Source of the DNA: Kiloniellales bacterium
GTDB taxonomy: Bacteria; Pseudomonadota; Alphaproteobacteria; Kiloniellales; JAKSDN01
Assembly (NCBI GenBank): GCA_022360075.1
Contig: JAKSDN010000775.1
Location: 1 to 5,421, forward strand
DNA: 5,421 nucleotides
Reading direction: 5' to 3'
Part shown: positions 1-5,421 of the stretch, one piece after another
How positions within the stretch are numbered: the stretch's first letter is position 1
Layout: every line of letters starts with the position of its first letter
Notes under the pieces: model-generated
Told to the model about the DNA's origin: nothing
Database searches by the model: none
The model's input: the letters and a program-made list of their open reading frames with translations, nothing else
Translations under genes and position numbers: made by a program

Positions 1-1
1 G

Positions 2-238
<237 letters not shown>

Positions 239-253
239 GCGAAGCCCAGTCCC

Positions 254-1042
254 ATGGAGCTTTCGGTCGAGGGGAAAGCCGTTTTTGCGGCGACGGGCGG
301 ACGGGCCTTCGATCCCGCGCTGCCGCTCGCGATCTTCGTGCATGGCGCGGGCATGGACCATACGGTCTGGGCCCTGCAGGCGCGCTATTTCGCCCACCAT
401 GGCCGCGCGGTGCTGGCGCCCGACCTGCCAGGTCACGGCCGCTCCGAAGGACCGCCGCTGGACTCCATCGCGGCCATCGCCGACTGGCTGGCTGTCCTGA
501 TCGCGGCCAGCGGTGCCGAGGCCGCCACCCTCGTCGGCCACTCCATGGGAGCCCTGGCAGCCCTGGACTGCGCCGCCCGCCATGGCGGACGGGTGTCCGG
601 CCTGGCCTTGCTCGGCTGCGCGCCGAAGATGCCGGTGCACCCGGATCTGCTGGCCGCGGCCGAGGAGAACCGGCACGTCGCCTTCGAGCTGGTGAACGAC
701 TGGGGCCACGGCCGGCCGGCCCATCTCGGCGGGCACCGCGCGCCGGGCCTTTGGATGCTGGGCGGCGGCGAGCGCCTGCTGGAGCGCTCGGCGCCGGGCG
801 CTCTGCACCGCGACCTGCTCAACTGCGACGCCTACCGGGGCGCCGCGACGGCGGCGGCGGCCGTCGCCTGCCCCTGCCTCGTCGTGATCGGCAGCGAGGA
901 CCGCATGACCCCACCCAAGGCCGGCGCTAAGCTGGCCGCCGCCATCGCCAACGCCCGAAGCGTCACGATCGCCGGCAGCGGTCACATGATGATGGTCGAG
1001 AAGCCCGACGAAGCCTTGGACGCCTTGAGGAGCCTGCTGTGA
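254..1042 (+). CDS. alpha/beta-fold hydrolase
   Basis: A complete 262-residue single-domain alpha/beta hydrolase, normal length for the family and without a signal peptide, so probably cytoplasmic. All catalytic elements are visible: the oxyanion-loop FVHGAGMD (H30-G31), the nucleophile elbow GHSMG with Ser97, the acid Asp216 in GSEDRMTPP, and the base His244 in [11 protein letters not shown]. The region about 130-195 is a small helical cap. The substrate is unknown; esters, lactones, peroxidase-like or C-C hydrolase activity all fit the fold. It is not MetX: that family is longer and has a GGSMGG elbow. The start is the ATG at 254, the only start codon between the in-frame MetY stop (236-238) and the conserved domain. 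Its Shine-Dalgarno is poor, so translation may depend on coupling to metY. Its stop overlaps the GTG of the next gene by four bases. Confidence 0.9.
   Translation: MELSVEGKAVFAATGGRAFDPALPLAIFVHGAGMDHTVWALQARYFAHHGRAVLAPDLPGHGRSEGPPLDSIAAIADWLAVLIAASGAEAATLVGHSMGALAALDCAARHGGRVSGLALLGCAPKMPVHPDLLAAAEENRHVAFELVNDWGHGRPAHLGGHRAPGLWMLGGGERLLERSAPGALHRDLLNCDAYRGAATAAAAVACPCLVVIGSEDRMTPPKAGAKLAAAIANARSVTIAGSGHMMMVEKPDEALDALRSLL
1027..1032 (+). promoter_or_regulatory. Shine-Dalgarno of the thioesterase gene, inside the hydrolase coding sequence
   Basis: GAGGAG lies 6 nt before the GTG at 1039. It supports this GTG, which sits in a GTGA stop/start overlap, as the true start and suggests translational coupling with the hydrolase. 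Confidence 0.7.
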
Positions 1043-1518
1043 ACGACACCGTGACCGACCGGCCGCAGCGACAGCAGGACAAGCCCGGCGAGGCGGCCGA
1101 GACGCGGGCGGGCTTCGCGCACTTCCTCAATATCCCGACCCGCTGGATGGACAACGACATCTACGGTCACGTGAACAACGTCGTCTATTATTCCTACTTC
1201 GACACCGTGATTAACGAATACTTGATCCGCGAGGGCGGGCTCGACATCCAGGATGGCTCGGTGGTTGGGGTCTGCGCGGAATCGGCCTGTCGCTACCGGG
1301 CCGCCATGGCCTTCCCCGAAGTTATCGAGGCCGGCCTCAGAGTCGGCCATCTGGGCCGGCGCTCGGTGCGCTACGAGATCGGCCTGTTCCAGAAGGGGCG
1401 GGAGGAGGCAGCGGCCGAAGGCCACTTCGTGCATGTCTTCGTCGAGCGCCCGGCCATGACGCCGGTGCCGATCCCGGAATCGATCCGCGGAGCGCTGGAA
1501 AGCTTGCGCCTCGGATGA
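1039..1518 (+). CDS. hotdog-fold acyl-CoA thioesterase (4HBT/YbgC-like)
   Basis: A complete 159-residue protein of the 4-hydroxybenzoyl-CoA thioesterase-like hotdog superfamily, which hydrolyses acyl-CoA or acyl-ACP thioesters in the cytoplasm. The active-site block is clear: [22 protein letters not shown] (residues 34-55, with D38, D40, H44, N46 and N47). By my alignment from memory, D40 falls at the catalytic Asp17 of Pseudomonas 4HBT. A beta-rich C-terminal half (about 73-136) completes the single hotdog domain. The first 25 residues are hydrophilic and probably disordered. The GTG start is chosen because it overlaps the hydrolase stop and has GAGGAG 6 nt upstream. The acyl substrate cannot be read from the sequence. 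Co-location with metY and an alpha/beta hydrolase suggests a shared transcript but does not define a pathway. Confidence 0.88.
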   Translation: MNDTVTDRPQRQQDKPGEAAETRAGFAHFLNIPTRWMDNDIYGHVNNVVYYSYFDTVINEYLIREGGLDIQDGSVVGVCAESACRYRAAMAFPEVIEAGLRVGHLGRRSVRYEIGLFQKGREEAAAEGHFVHVFVERPAMTPVPIPESIRGALESLRLG

Positions 1519-1649
1519 GGCAGGCGAGTCCGCGCAAGATCTTCGGCTTAGACGAAAAATCTTTTAATCAGAGATTGTTAACGCGCGAAAGCTAGGGTTA
1601 GGCTTGGCGTCGTAGGCGTCTTCGACTTCCGCCTTGGGGCAGCCCGACT
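1519..1649. promoter_or_regulatory. intergenic region with AT-rich patch, probable rcdA promoter region
   Basis: This 131 bp gap separates the thioesterase stop from the rcdA GTG. Its middle (about 1548-1600) is AT-rich against GC-rich surroundings, as expected of a promoter region. TTAA occurs at 1564-1567 and 1578-1581, ten bases apart rather than the seven of a CtrA box. TTGTTA (1575-1580) could be a -35, but the hexamer 17 bp downstream (TTAGGC) is a poor -10. No convincing terminator for the upstream cluster is visible; AAGAT (1536-1540) and ATCTT (1559-1563) could pair only weakly. Confidence 0.4.
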
Positions 1650-2051
1650 GTGACCAACGCCGATACCACCGTGGCCTTTCTCGACGGCACCTACGAGGAG
1701 GCCCTCCAGATGGCGCGCGAGGCGCGGGCCTTCGTGCTCGGCCAGCAGAACGCCGCGCGGCCCAAGCGCGAGCCCCTGCCGCGCATGGCGGTGAGCTATG
1801 CCTCGCTGAAGGTGACGGCCCGGCTGACGCAAGTGATCGCCTGGCTGCTCGTGCGGCGCGCCGTGCAGGCGGGCGAGATGACCCTGGAAGAGGCGGCGGC
1901 GCCCGAGTACCGGCTCTCCGGCCAGGAAGCCTGCGCGGAGGCTATGCCGGTGCCGGCCGACAGCCTACCGGAAGCCCTGACCGATCTGATGGAGCGCAGC
2001 CTGCGCCTCTACGAGCGGATCGCCCGCCTCGATTCCATGATGGACGAGTGA
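1650..2051 (+). CDS. rcdA: RcdA family protein (DUF1465), ClpXP adaptor for CtrA degradation
   Basis: A complete 133-residue, almost wholly helical protein recognised as DUF1465, the family of Caulobacter RcdA. There RcdA works with CpdR and PopA to deliver CtrA and other substrates to the ClpXP protease during the cell cycle. Three long helices can be read: about 7-31, 44-76 and 106-130, matching the known three-helix bundle. The most family-like stretch is SYASLKVTARLTQVIAWLLV (49-68) followed by RRAVQAGEM. The start is the GTG at 1650: an in-frame TAG lies at 1599-1601 with no ATG, GTG or TTG between, and GGGG at 1636-1639 is a weak, rather distant ribosome site. The protein ends soon after helix 3, without the longer flexible tail I recall for the Caulobacter protein. 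It converges with rpmE, leaving 20 bp between stops. The family call is firm; adaptor function is inferred. Confidence 0.85.
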   Translation: MTNADTTVAFLDGTYEEALQMAREARAFVLGQQNAARPKREPLPRMAVSYASLKVTARLTQVIAWLLVRRAVQAGEMTLEEAAAPEYRLSGQEACAEAMPVPADSLPEALTDLMERSLRLYERIARLDSMMDE

Positions 2052-2053
2052 CC

Positions 2054-2071
2054 GGGCGCCGCGCCGCGCCC
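2054..2071. terminator. small GC hairpin between convergent rcdA and rpmE
   Basis: GGGCGC (2054-2059) and GCGCCC (2066-2071) form a perfect 6 bp stem with a 6 nt loop, filling almost the whole 20 bp gap between the two convergent stop codons. It could slow polymerase from either side. There is no clean U-tract on either strand, so it is not a textbook intrinsic terminator. Confidence 0.3.
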
Positions 2072-2299
2072 TCAGCTTTCCTTCAGCCCCAAGCCCTGAA
2101 AACGCTTGTTGAACTTGGCAAGCTGGCCGCCGGTGTCGACCAGGCGGTGCACGCCGGTCCAAGCGGGATGGGTGCGCGGGTCGATGTCCAGGCGCAAGGT
2201 GTCGCCGGGCTTGCCGTAGGTCGAACGGGTCTTGAACTCCGTGCCGTCGGTCATCACCACGGTGATCTCGTGATAGTCGGGATGGATGTCTTTCTTCAT
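2072..2299 (-). CDS. rpmE: 50S ribosomal protein L31
   Basis: A complete 75-residue bL31, a small protein of the large ribosomal subunit at the central protuberance and subunit bridge. It opens with the canonical [20 protein letters not shown] and continues through [26 protein letters not shown] and the C-terminal [12 protein letters not shown] block. The protein has no cysteine, so it is the zinc-independent (C-minus) form usual in Alphaproteobacteria. A longer in-frame reading to 2407 exists, but the start at 2299 matches the family, has AGGAGAG 8 nt upstream and sits about 20 nt below a good promoter. It is convergent with rcdA and divergent from the ABC exporter. Confidence 0.97.
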   Translation of the reverse strand: MKKDIHPDYHEITVVMTDGTEFKTRSTYGKPGDTLRLDIDPRTHPAWTGVHRLVDTGGQLAKFNKRFQGLGLKES

Positions 2300-2307
2300 G
2301 GCCTGCA

Positions 2308-2314
2308 CTCTCCT
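2308..2314 (-). promoter_or_regulatory. rpmE Shine-Dalgarno
   Basis: On the minus strand this reads AGGAGAG, 8 nt before the ATG at 2299. It fixes the start of L31 and excludes the longer in-frame extension. Confidence 0.85.
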
Positions 2315-2325
2315 GGGCGGCCGGG

Positions 2326-2354
2326 TGTATAGCCGAGCCTGCGGCCCCGCGCAA
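2326..2354 (-). promoter_or_regulatory. sigma-70-type promoter of rpmE
   Basis: On the minus strand, TTGCGC (2349-2354) and TATACA (2326-2331) are separated by exactly 17 bp. The -10 is preceded by C, giving the CTATAC form common in Alphaproteobacteria. The predicted transcript start near 2319 leaves a leader of about 20 nt that contains the Shine-Dalgarno, a compact layout suited to a highly expressed ribosomal gene. Confidence 0.65.
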
Positions 2355-2364
2355 GGCCGCATTC

Positions 2365-2382
2365 GGCGCCCTGGAAGGCGCC
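2365..2382. repeat. inverted repeat in the rpmE / ABC exporter divergent gap
   Basis: Two copies of GGCGCC (2365-2370 and 2377-2382) are separated by the six bases CTGGAA. Each copy is itself palindromic. The element lies upstream of the rpmE -35 and upstream of the exporter start. It may be a hairpin or a protein site, but such GC palindromes arise readily in DNA this GC-rich. Confidence 0.3.
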
Positions 2383-2431
2383 CGGCGGCGCAGTTGTACG
2401 GCCCCATGCGATGGTTTAGGGATAGCGCCCC

Positions 2432-4270
2432 ATGAGACAGCGGGTGGCACAGGTGGAGGGCGAGCGGCCCCGGGGTCGTGACTTGGGCCAGCTCACCTAT
2501 CTCTGGCGCTTTGTCCGGCCCTATCGCTTGCAGGTCGCGGGCGCCCTGGTGGCCCTGACCGTGGCCGCGGCGACCGTGCTGGTCCTCGGCCTCGGGCTGC
2601 GCAAGCTGGTGGACGAGGGCTTCGCCAGCGGCAATGCGGCGCTGCTCGATCAGGCCGTCCTAGTGCTGATCGGCGTCATCTTGCTCCTGGCCGCCTCGAG
2701 CTATGCCCGCTTCTTTCTGGTCTCCTGGATCGGCGAGCGGGTCGTCGCCGACCTGCGCCAGGCGGTCTACGACCATGTCATCACGCTCTCGCCGGCCTAC
2801 TTCGAGGTCACCCGGACGGGCGAGGTGCAGTCGCGCCTGACCACGGACACCACGCTGTTGCAGCTCGTCGTCGGCACCTCGGCCTCGATCGCGCTGCGCA
2901 ACCTGCTGCTCTTGATCGGCGGGGCCGTGCTGCTGCTGATCACCTCGCCGAAGCTGACCGGGATCGTCTTCCTCGTCGTGCCGGTGGTGCTGCTGCCGAT
3001 CCTGATCTTCGGCCGGCGCGTGCGCCGCCTGAGCCGGGCCAGTCAGGACCGGATCGCCGACCTCGGCGCCTATGCTGACGAGACCCTCACGTCGATCCGC
3101 ACGGTGCAGGCTTTCGTCCACGCGGCGCTGGACCGCACGCGCTTTGGCCAGCGCGTCGAGGCCGCCTTCATGACGGCCATCGAGCGGGTCCGGGCGCGGG
3201 CGATCCTCACCGCCCTGGTGATTGTGCTCGCCTTCGGTGCCGTGAGCCTCGTGCTTTGGATCGGTGGCCACGACGTCCTGGCCGGGCGCATCTCCGCCGG
3301 CGAGCTCTCGGCCTTCGTGTTCTATGCCGTCATCGTCGCCGGCGCCGTCGGTGCCATCAGCGAGGTGATCGGCGACCTGCAGCGGGCGGCGGGCGCGACC
3401 GAGCGCCTGATCGAGCTGCTGCGCACGGAGCCCGAGATCGCCGCGCCCGCGAATCCCTTGCCGCTGCCCCAGCCCGCGCGCGGGGAGCTGCGCTTCGAGA
3501 ACGTGGTCTTCCACTATCCCTCACGGCCCGATCGCTCCGCGCTCGAAGGCTTCGACCTTGAGGTCGGCGCCGGCGAGAAGGTCGCCATCGTCGGCCCGTC
3601 GGGGGCCGGCAAGACCACGGTCTTTCAACTGCTGCTGCGCTTCTACGATCCGCAGGCCGGGCGCATCACCTTCGACGGCCAGCCGCTGACCCAGGTCGAG
3701 CCCGACGCGCTGCGTGCGCGCATCGGCCTGGTGCCGCAGGACCCGACGATCTTCTCGGCCGATGCCTGGGAGAACATTCGTTACGGACGCCCCGACGCGA
3801 GCGACGAGGAGGTGCTGCAGGCGGCCGAGGCGGCGGCGGCCCGGGACTTCCTCGAGCGCCTGCCCGACGGGCTCGACACCTTTCTCGGCGAGCGCGGCGT
3901 CCGGCTGTCCGGCGGTCAGCGCCAGCGCATCGCCATCGCCCGGGCGATCCTGCGCAACCCGGCCCTGTTGCTGCTGGACGAGGCGACCAGTGCGCTCGAT
4001 GCCGAGAGCGAGCGCGCGGTGCAGCAGGCCCTGGACGGTCTGATGGTCGGCCGCACGACTTTGATCATCGCGCATCGGCTGGCCACGGTGCTCAAGGCGG
4101 ACCGCATCGTCGTCCTCGACCAAGGCCGCCGCGTGGCCAGCGGCAGTCACGCCGAATTGATCCAGGGCGGCGGGCTTTACGCCAGGTTGGCCGCGCTGCA
4201 GTTCGAAACGGGCCAAGCCCCCTTCGAGCCGAAGGCGGCGGCCGGGTCGGGCGGTCGAAGCGTCGCTTAG
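2432..4270 (+). CDS. ABC exporter half-transporter, MsbA-related (permease fused to ATPase)
   Basis: A complete 612-residue inner-membrane half-transporter with an N-terminal exporter membrane domain and a C-terminal ATPase, presumably working as a homodimer. Six hydrophobic segments lie near residues 33-58, 73-98, 152-171, 175-194, 257-278 and 290-312. The ATPase (about 350-590) has every functional motif: A-loop Tyr362, Walker [10 protein letters not shown] (388-396), Q-loop Gln436, signature LSGGQ (492-496), Walker B LLLLDE with Asp516 and Glu517, D-loop SALD and His548. It should therefore hydrolyse ATP. It resembles the MsbA-related group of Alphaproteobacteria; the cargo (lipid or drug) cannot be read from sequence. 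The start is the ATG at 2432 with AGGGA at 2418-2422; an in-frame ATG at 2411 is closed by TAG at 2417. It stands alone, divergent from rpmE. The last 20 residues are a low-complexity Gly/Ala-rich tail. Confidence 0.93.
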   Translation: MRQRVAQVEGERPRGRDLGQLTYLWRFVRPYRLQVAGALVALTVAAATVLVLGLGLRKLVDEGFASGNAALLDQAVLVLIGVILLLAASSYARFFLVSWIGERVVADLRQAVYDHVITLSPAYFEVTRTGEVQSRLTTDTTLLQLVVGTSASIALRNLLLLIGGAVLLLITSPKLTGIVFLVVPVVLLPILIFGRRVRRLSRASQDRIADLGAYADETLTSIRTVQAFVHAALDRTRFGQRVEAAFMTAIERVRARAILTALVIVLAFGAVSLVLWIGGHDVLAGRISAGELSAFVFYAVIVAGAVGAISEVIGDLQRAAGATERLIELLRTEPEIAAPANPLPLPQPARGELRFENVVFHYPSRPDRSALEGFDLEVGAGEKVAIVGPSGAGKTTVFQLLLRFYDPQAGRITFDGQPLTQVEPDALRARIGLVPQDPTIFSADAWENIRYGRPDASDEEVLQAAEAAAARDFLERLPDGLDTFLGERGVRLSGGQRQRIAIARAILRNPALLLLDEATSALDAESERAVQQALDGLMVGRTTLIIAHRLATVLKADRIVVLDQGRRVASGSHAELIQGGGLYARLAALQFETGQAPFEPKAAAGSGGRSVA

Positions 4271-4316
4271 CCGATCATACGTTTGCAAAGAATCGACATT
4301 TATTAACTAAAACTAT

Positions 4317-4333
4317 TTACTCGCTAGTTAACC
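4317..4333 (+). promoter_or_regulatory. CtrA-box-like sequence
   Basis: TTAC-N7-TTAACC, against the known alphaproteobacterial CtrA consensus TTAA-N7-TTAAC. There is one mismatch, spacing is exact, and the right half-site is followed by CC as in the TTAACC half-sites of Caulobacter. It lies 21 bp upstream of the -35. In AT-rich DNA such a match can arise by chance, so this is a candidate only. Confidence 0.4.
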
Positions 4334-4354
4334 CTAACGTAGATCAAAGTAAAA

Positions 4355-4384
4355 TTGACATTTGCATCAATTTTTAGATATATT
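4355..4384 (+). promoter_or_regulatory. sigma-70-type promoter of the PAS_5 gene
   Basis: A perfect TTGACA -35 (4355-4360) is followed after 18 bp by TATATT (4379-4384), one mismatch from TATAAT. An overlapping ATATAT gives 17 bp spacing. Transcription would start near 4391, leaving a leader of about 134 nt before the ATG. Confidence 0.6.
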
Positions 4385-4399
4385 GTTCGAACAAAATAT
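4378..4399. repeat. 22 bp imperfect palindrome over the -10 and predicted start site
   Basis: The core TTGTTCGAACAA (4383-4394) is a perfect 12 bp palindrome. Beyond one mismatched pair (4382/4395), four further pairs match (4378-4381 with 4396-4399). Its position over the -10 and +1 is where a dimeric repressor would act. It does not fit the direct-repeat GTTC-N7-GTTC of alphaproteobacterial LexA. A regulator cannot be named. Confidence 0.45.
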
Positions 4400-4513
4400 A
4401 TGGATGGTCGCCTGCGGTTCCCACTTTATCTTAGATCCGGGGGCGACCGGTCCAGCCAATAATGTGGGGGTCCCAATCCGCTGCTCGGAAGCGGGAGTCG
4501 GCGTTGCCGCGGT

Positions 4514-4518
4514 GAGGG
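4514..4518 (+). promoter_or_regulatory. Shine-Dalgarno of the PAS_5 gene
   Basis: GAGGG lies 6 nt before the ATG at 4525 and supports that start. A GGAG immediately abutting the ATG is too close to serve. Confidence 0.5.
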
Positions 4519-4524
4519 CCGGAG

Positions 4525-5037
4525 ATGCAGAACGAACCGTCATTCACAGCGAGGTCCGTCGACCTCGAGCAGCTTGACGACGCTAAGCTCGAAGCTCTCC
4601 TGGCCTATTGGGAAGCTCGGCGTGGCGGGCATGTCTATCCCATGCGTCGGGACCTGCTGCCGGAGGATATGGCGTCGCTGCTGACGCGGCTCGCGCTGGT
4701 CGACGTCCTGGACGACCGGATCAAGTTCCGCTTTCGGCTCGTCGGCTCGCTGTTGCAGCACGCCTTCGGCGTCGATCCGACGGGCAGCGCGCTCGAAACG
4801 ATCGCGCCGGCGGCCTACCGCGATCTCTTTGCCGCCCATTTCCGGGCCGTCCTCTGGTCGGAGGCGCCGCTCTGCCGCCAGATCGAGATCCGGCGCGGCC
4901 TGCGCTCCTTCACGTTCCGTTGCCTCGTCCTGCCGGTCAGCGAGGATGGCAGCCATCTCGATCGCTTGTTGGTGGCGGCCAACTGGGGAGATCGGGAGGC
5001 GCCGGTCCGCGACCTGCTGCGGCCGCGGCGCTTCTGA
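4525..5037 (+). CDS. PAS_5 family (DUF1457-like) single-domain PAS protein
   Basis: A complete 170-residue soluble protein with the layout of the PAS_5 family of Alphaproteobacteria. An N-terminal helix leads to YWEARRGGHVYPMRRDLLPE (28-47). Then come DMASLLTRLALVDVL, the beta strand IKFRFRLVGS (66-75), FGVDPTGSALETI (81-93), and a two-stranded end (about 116-152). It has no signal peptide, membrane segment or output domain such as kinase, GGDEF or helix-turn-helix. It could sense a ligand or bind a partner, but no role is known to me for stand-alone members. It has its own promoter region with several possible operator sites. It is convergent with the OmpA-like gene, with 31 bp between the stops. 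Family assignment is confident; function is unknown. Confidence 0.85.
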   Translation: MQNEPSFTARSVDLEQLDDAKLEALLAYWEARRGGHVYPMRRDLLPEDMASLLTRLALVDVLDDRIKFRFRLVGSLLQHAFGVDPTGSALETIAPAAYRDLFAAHFRAVLWSEAPLCRQIEIRRGLRSFTFRCLVLPVSEDGSHLDRLLVAANWGDREAPVRDLLRPRRF

Positions 5038-5068
5038 CAGCGCGCGCGATCGCGAGGCTTCTTTACGG

Positions 5069-5421
5069 TTACTTCTGCGTGAACTTGAGCTCTATGCGGC
5101 GATTGCGCCGATAGGAGGCCTCGCTGTCCCCGGGGTCCAGCGGGTGGTGCTCGCCGAAGCCGGTCGCGGCCAGGCGGGTCGGCGGGATGCCCTGCTCGGT
5201 CAGGAAGTCGACCACGGACAGAGCGCGTGCCGTCGACAGGGCCCAGTTCGAGCGATACTCCGCGGTGAAGATGGGCCGCTTGTCCGTGTGCCCGTCGACG
5301 CGGAGGATCCAGTCGATGTCGGGCGGGATCTGCGCGGCGATCTCGATCAGGGTCTCGGCCAGCCGCGCGATCTGCTCCCGGCCCTCGGCGCCGAGCTCCG
5401 CCGAGCCGGTCTCGAACAGCA
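5069..5421 (-). CDS. OmpA/MotB-type peptidoglycan-binding protein, C-terminal fragment
   Basis: This frame was read directly on the minus strand. It ends at TAA (5069-5071), is open to the window edge, and gives 116 residues that are nearly a whole OmpA C-terminal domain. From the visible N-terminus: LFETGSAELG (1-10), the helix about 11-31, VDGHTDKRPI (41-50), SNWALSTARA (57-66), a second helix, RLAATGFGE (82-90), HHPLDPGD, and the closing NRRIEL (106-111). The HTD, LSxxRA and NRRIE blocks are the conserved peptidoglycan-contacting signature, so the domain binds the cell wall in the periplasm. The missing N-terminus decides whether it is an inner-membrane MotB/TolR-like anchor or an outer-membrane protein. 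Wording such as FETGSAELG and SNWALSTAR resembles the MotB-like group found in Rhodospirillales. Confidence 0.9.
   Translation of the reverse strand, partial: LFETGSAELGAEGREQIARLAETLIEIAAQIPPDIDWILRVDGHTDKRPIFTAEYRSNWALSTARALSVVDFLTEQGIPPTRLAATGFGEHHPLDPGDSEASYRRNRRIELKFTQK

Larger units (their letters stand above)
4271..4524. promoter_or_regulatory. AT-rich intergenic control region upstream of the PAS_5 gene
   Basis: A 254 bp non-coding stretch. Its first 130 bases are strikingly AT-rich; the rest returns to genome-like composition and forms a probable 5' leader of about 134 nt. In order it holds a GAATC (GANTC, the CcrM methylase target) at 4290-4294, a CtrA-like box at 4317-4333, a -35/-10 pair at 4355-4384, a palindrome over the -10 and start site, and a 7 bp inverted repeat in the leader (4406-4412 with 4442-4448). 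No intrinsic terminator for the ABC exporter is recognisable. A possible small frame begins with TTG at 4362, but it has no ribosome site and runs into the PAS_5 gene, so it is not called. Confidence 0.6.

Noticed and set aside
254..1042. Hydrolase as MetX homoserine acetyltransferase paired with metY
   Set aside because: At 262 residues it is too short, and the elbow is GHSMG rather than the GGSMGG of MetX.
1593..1600. Eight-base word TAGGGTTA shared, inverted, with 4329-4336 upstream of the PAS_5 gene
   Set aside because: About one such shared word is expected by chance between two gaps of this size when both strands are compared.
2300..2407. 36-residue N-terminal extension of L31
   Set aside because: L31 starts at MKKDIHP in the family. 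The extension crosses the rpmE promoter and Shine-Dalgarno and is Arg/Pro-rich.
2394..2422. Possible promoter for the ABC exporter (TTGTAC with TAGGGA at 17 bp)
   Set aside because: The -10 is poor and overlaps the ribosome-site region, which would leave almost no leader. The match is too weak to call.
2660..3514. 284-residue minus-strand open frame opposite the ABC exporter
   Set aside because: Its composition is dominated by Asp, Gly, Arg and Gln with no hydrophobic core. It is antisense to an intact exporter.
3521..4288. 255-residue minus-strand open frame opposite the ATPase domain
   Set aside because: Antisense shadow of the nucleotide-binding domain, with no recognisable motif or ribosome site.
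4362..4577. 71-residue frame starting with TTG in the AT-rich gap
   Set aside because: It starts inside the promoter spacer, has no Shine-Dalgarno, its composition changes midway and its end overlaps the PAS_5 gene.
5038..5068. Possible terminator between the PAS_5 and OmpA-like genes (palindrome CGCGATCGCG at 5045-5054)
   Set aside because: There is no loop and no U-tract. It is a plain GC palindrome in GC-rich DNA.

Overview
The window looks like chromosomal DNA of a GC-rich alphaproteobacterium, most likely from the Rhodospirillales/Kiloniellales side. Three things point there: an RcdA/DUF1465 protein (an alphaproteobacterial family), a stand-alone PAS_5-type protein (common in Rhodospirillales), and a cysteine-free ribosomal protein L31. 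Coding DNA is strongly GC-rich. The two longer non-coding gaps, around 1540-1600 and 4271-4400, are markedly AT-rich. No tRNA, rRNA, CRISPR array, insertion sequence or phage gene is visible, and the window reads as ordinary housekeeping chromosome.

Layout. Bases 2-1518 (+) hold a compact three-gene cluster: the C-terminus of a MetY-type O-acetylhomoserine sulfhydrylase, an alpha/beta hydrolase 15 bp downstream, and a hotdog-fold thioesterase whose GTG start overlaps the hydrolase stop. After a 131 bp gap comes rcdA (1650-2051, +), which converges on rpmE (2072-2299, -). rpmE has a clear promoter and Shine-Dalgarno sequence and is divergent from a complete 612-residue ABC exporter half-transporter (2432-4270, +). 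A 254 bp AT-rich intergenic region follows and carries the densest regulatory signals in the window: a CtrA-box-like sequence, a perfect TTGACA -35 element, and a palindrome lying over the -10 and predicted start site. It precedes a single-domain PAS_5 protein (4525-5037, +), which converges on the 3' end of an OmpA/MotB-type peptidoglycan-binding protein (5069 to the window end, -).

How the genes relate. The first three are probably one transcript linking sulfur amino-acid metabolism to two hydrolases of unknown substrate. RcdA is known in Caulobacter as a ClpXP adaptor in the pathway that degrades the cell-cycle regulator CtrA. The CtrA-like box upstream of the PAS_5 gene is therefore interesting in context, although it is only a one-mismatch motif. 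I see no clearly new multi-gene system. The best leads are the control region at 4290-4450 and the short RcdA.
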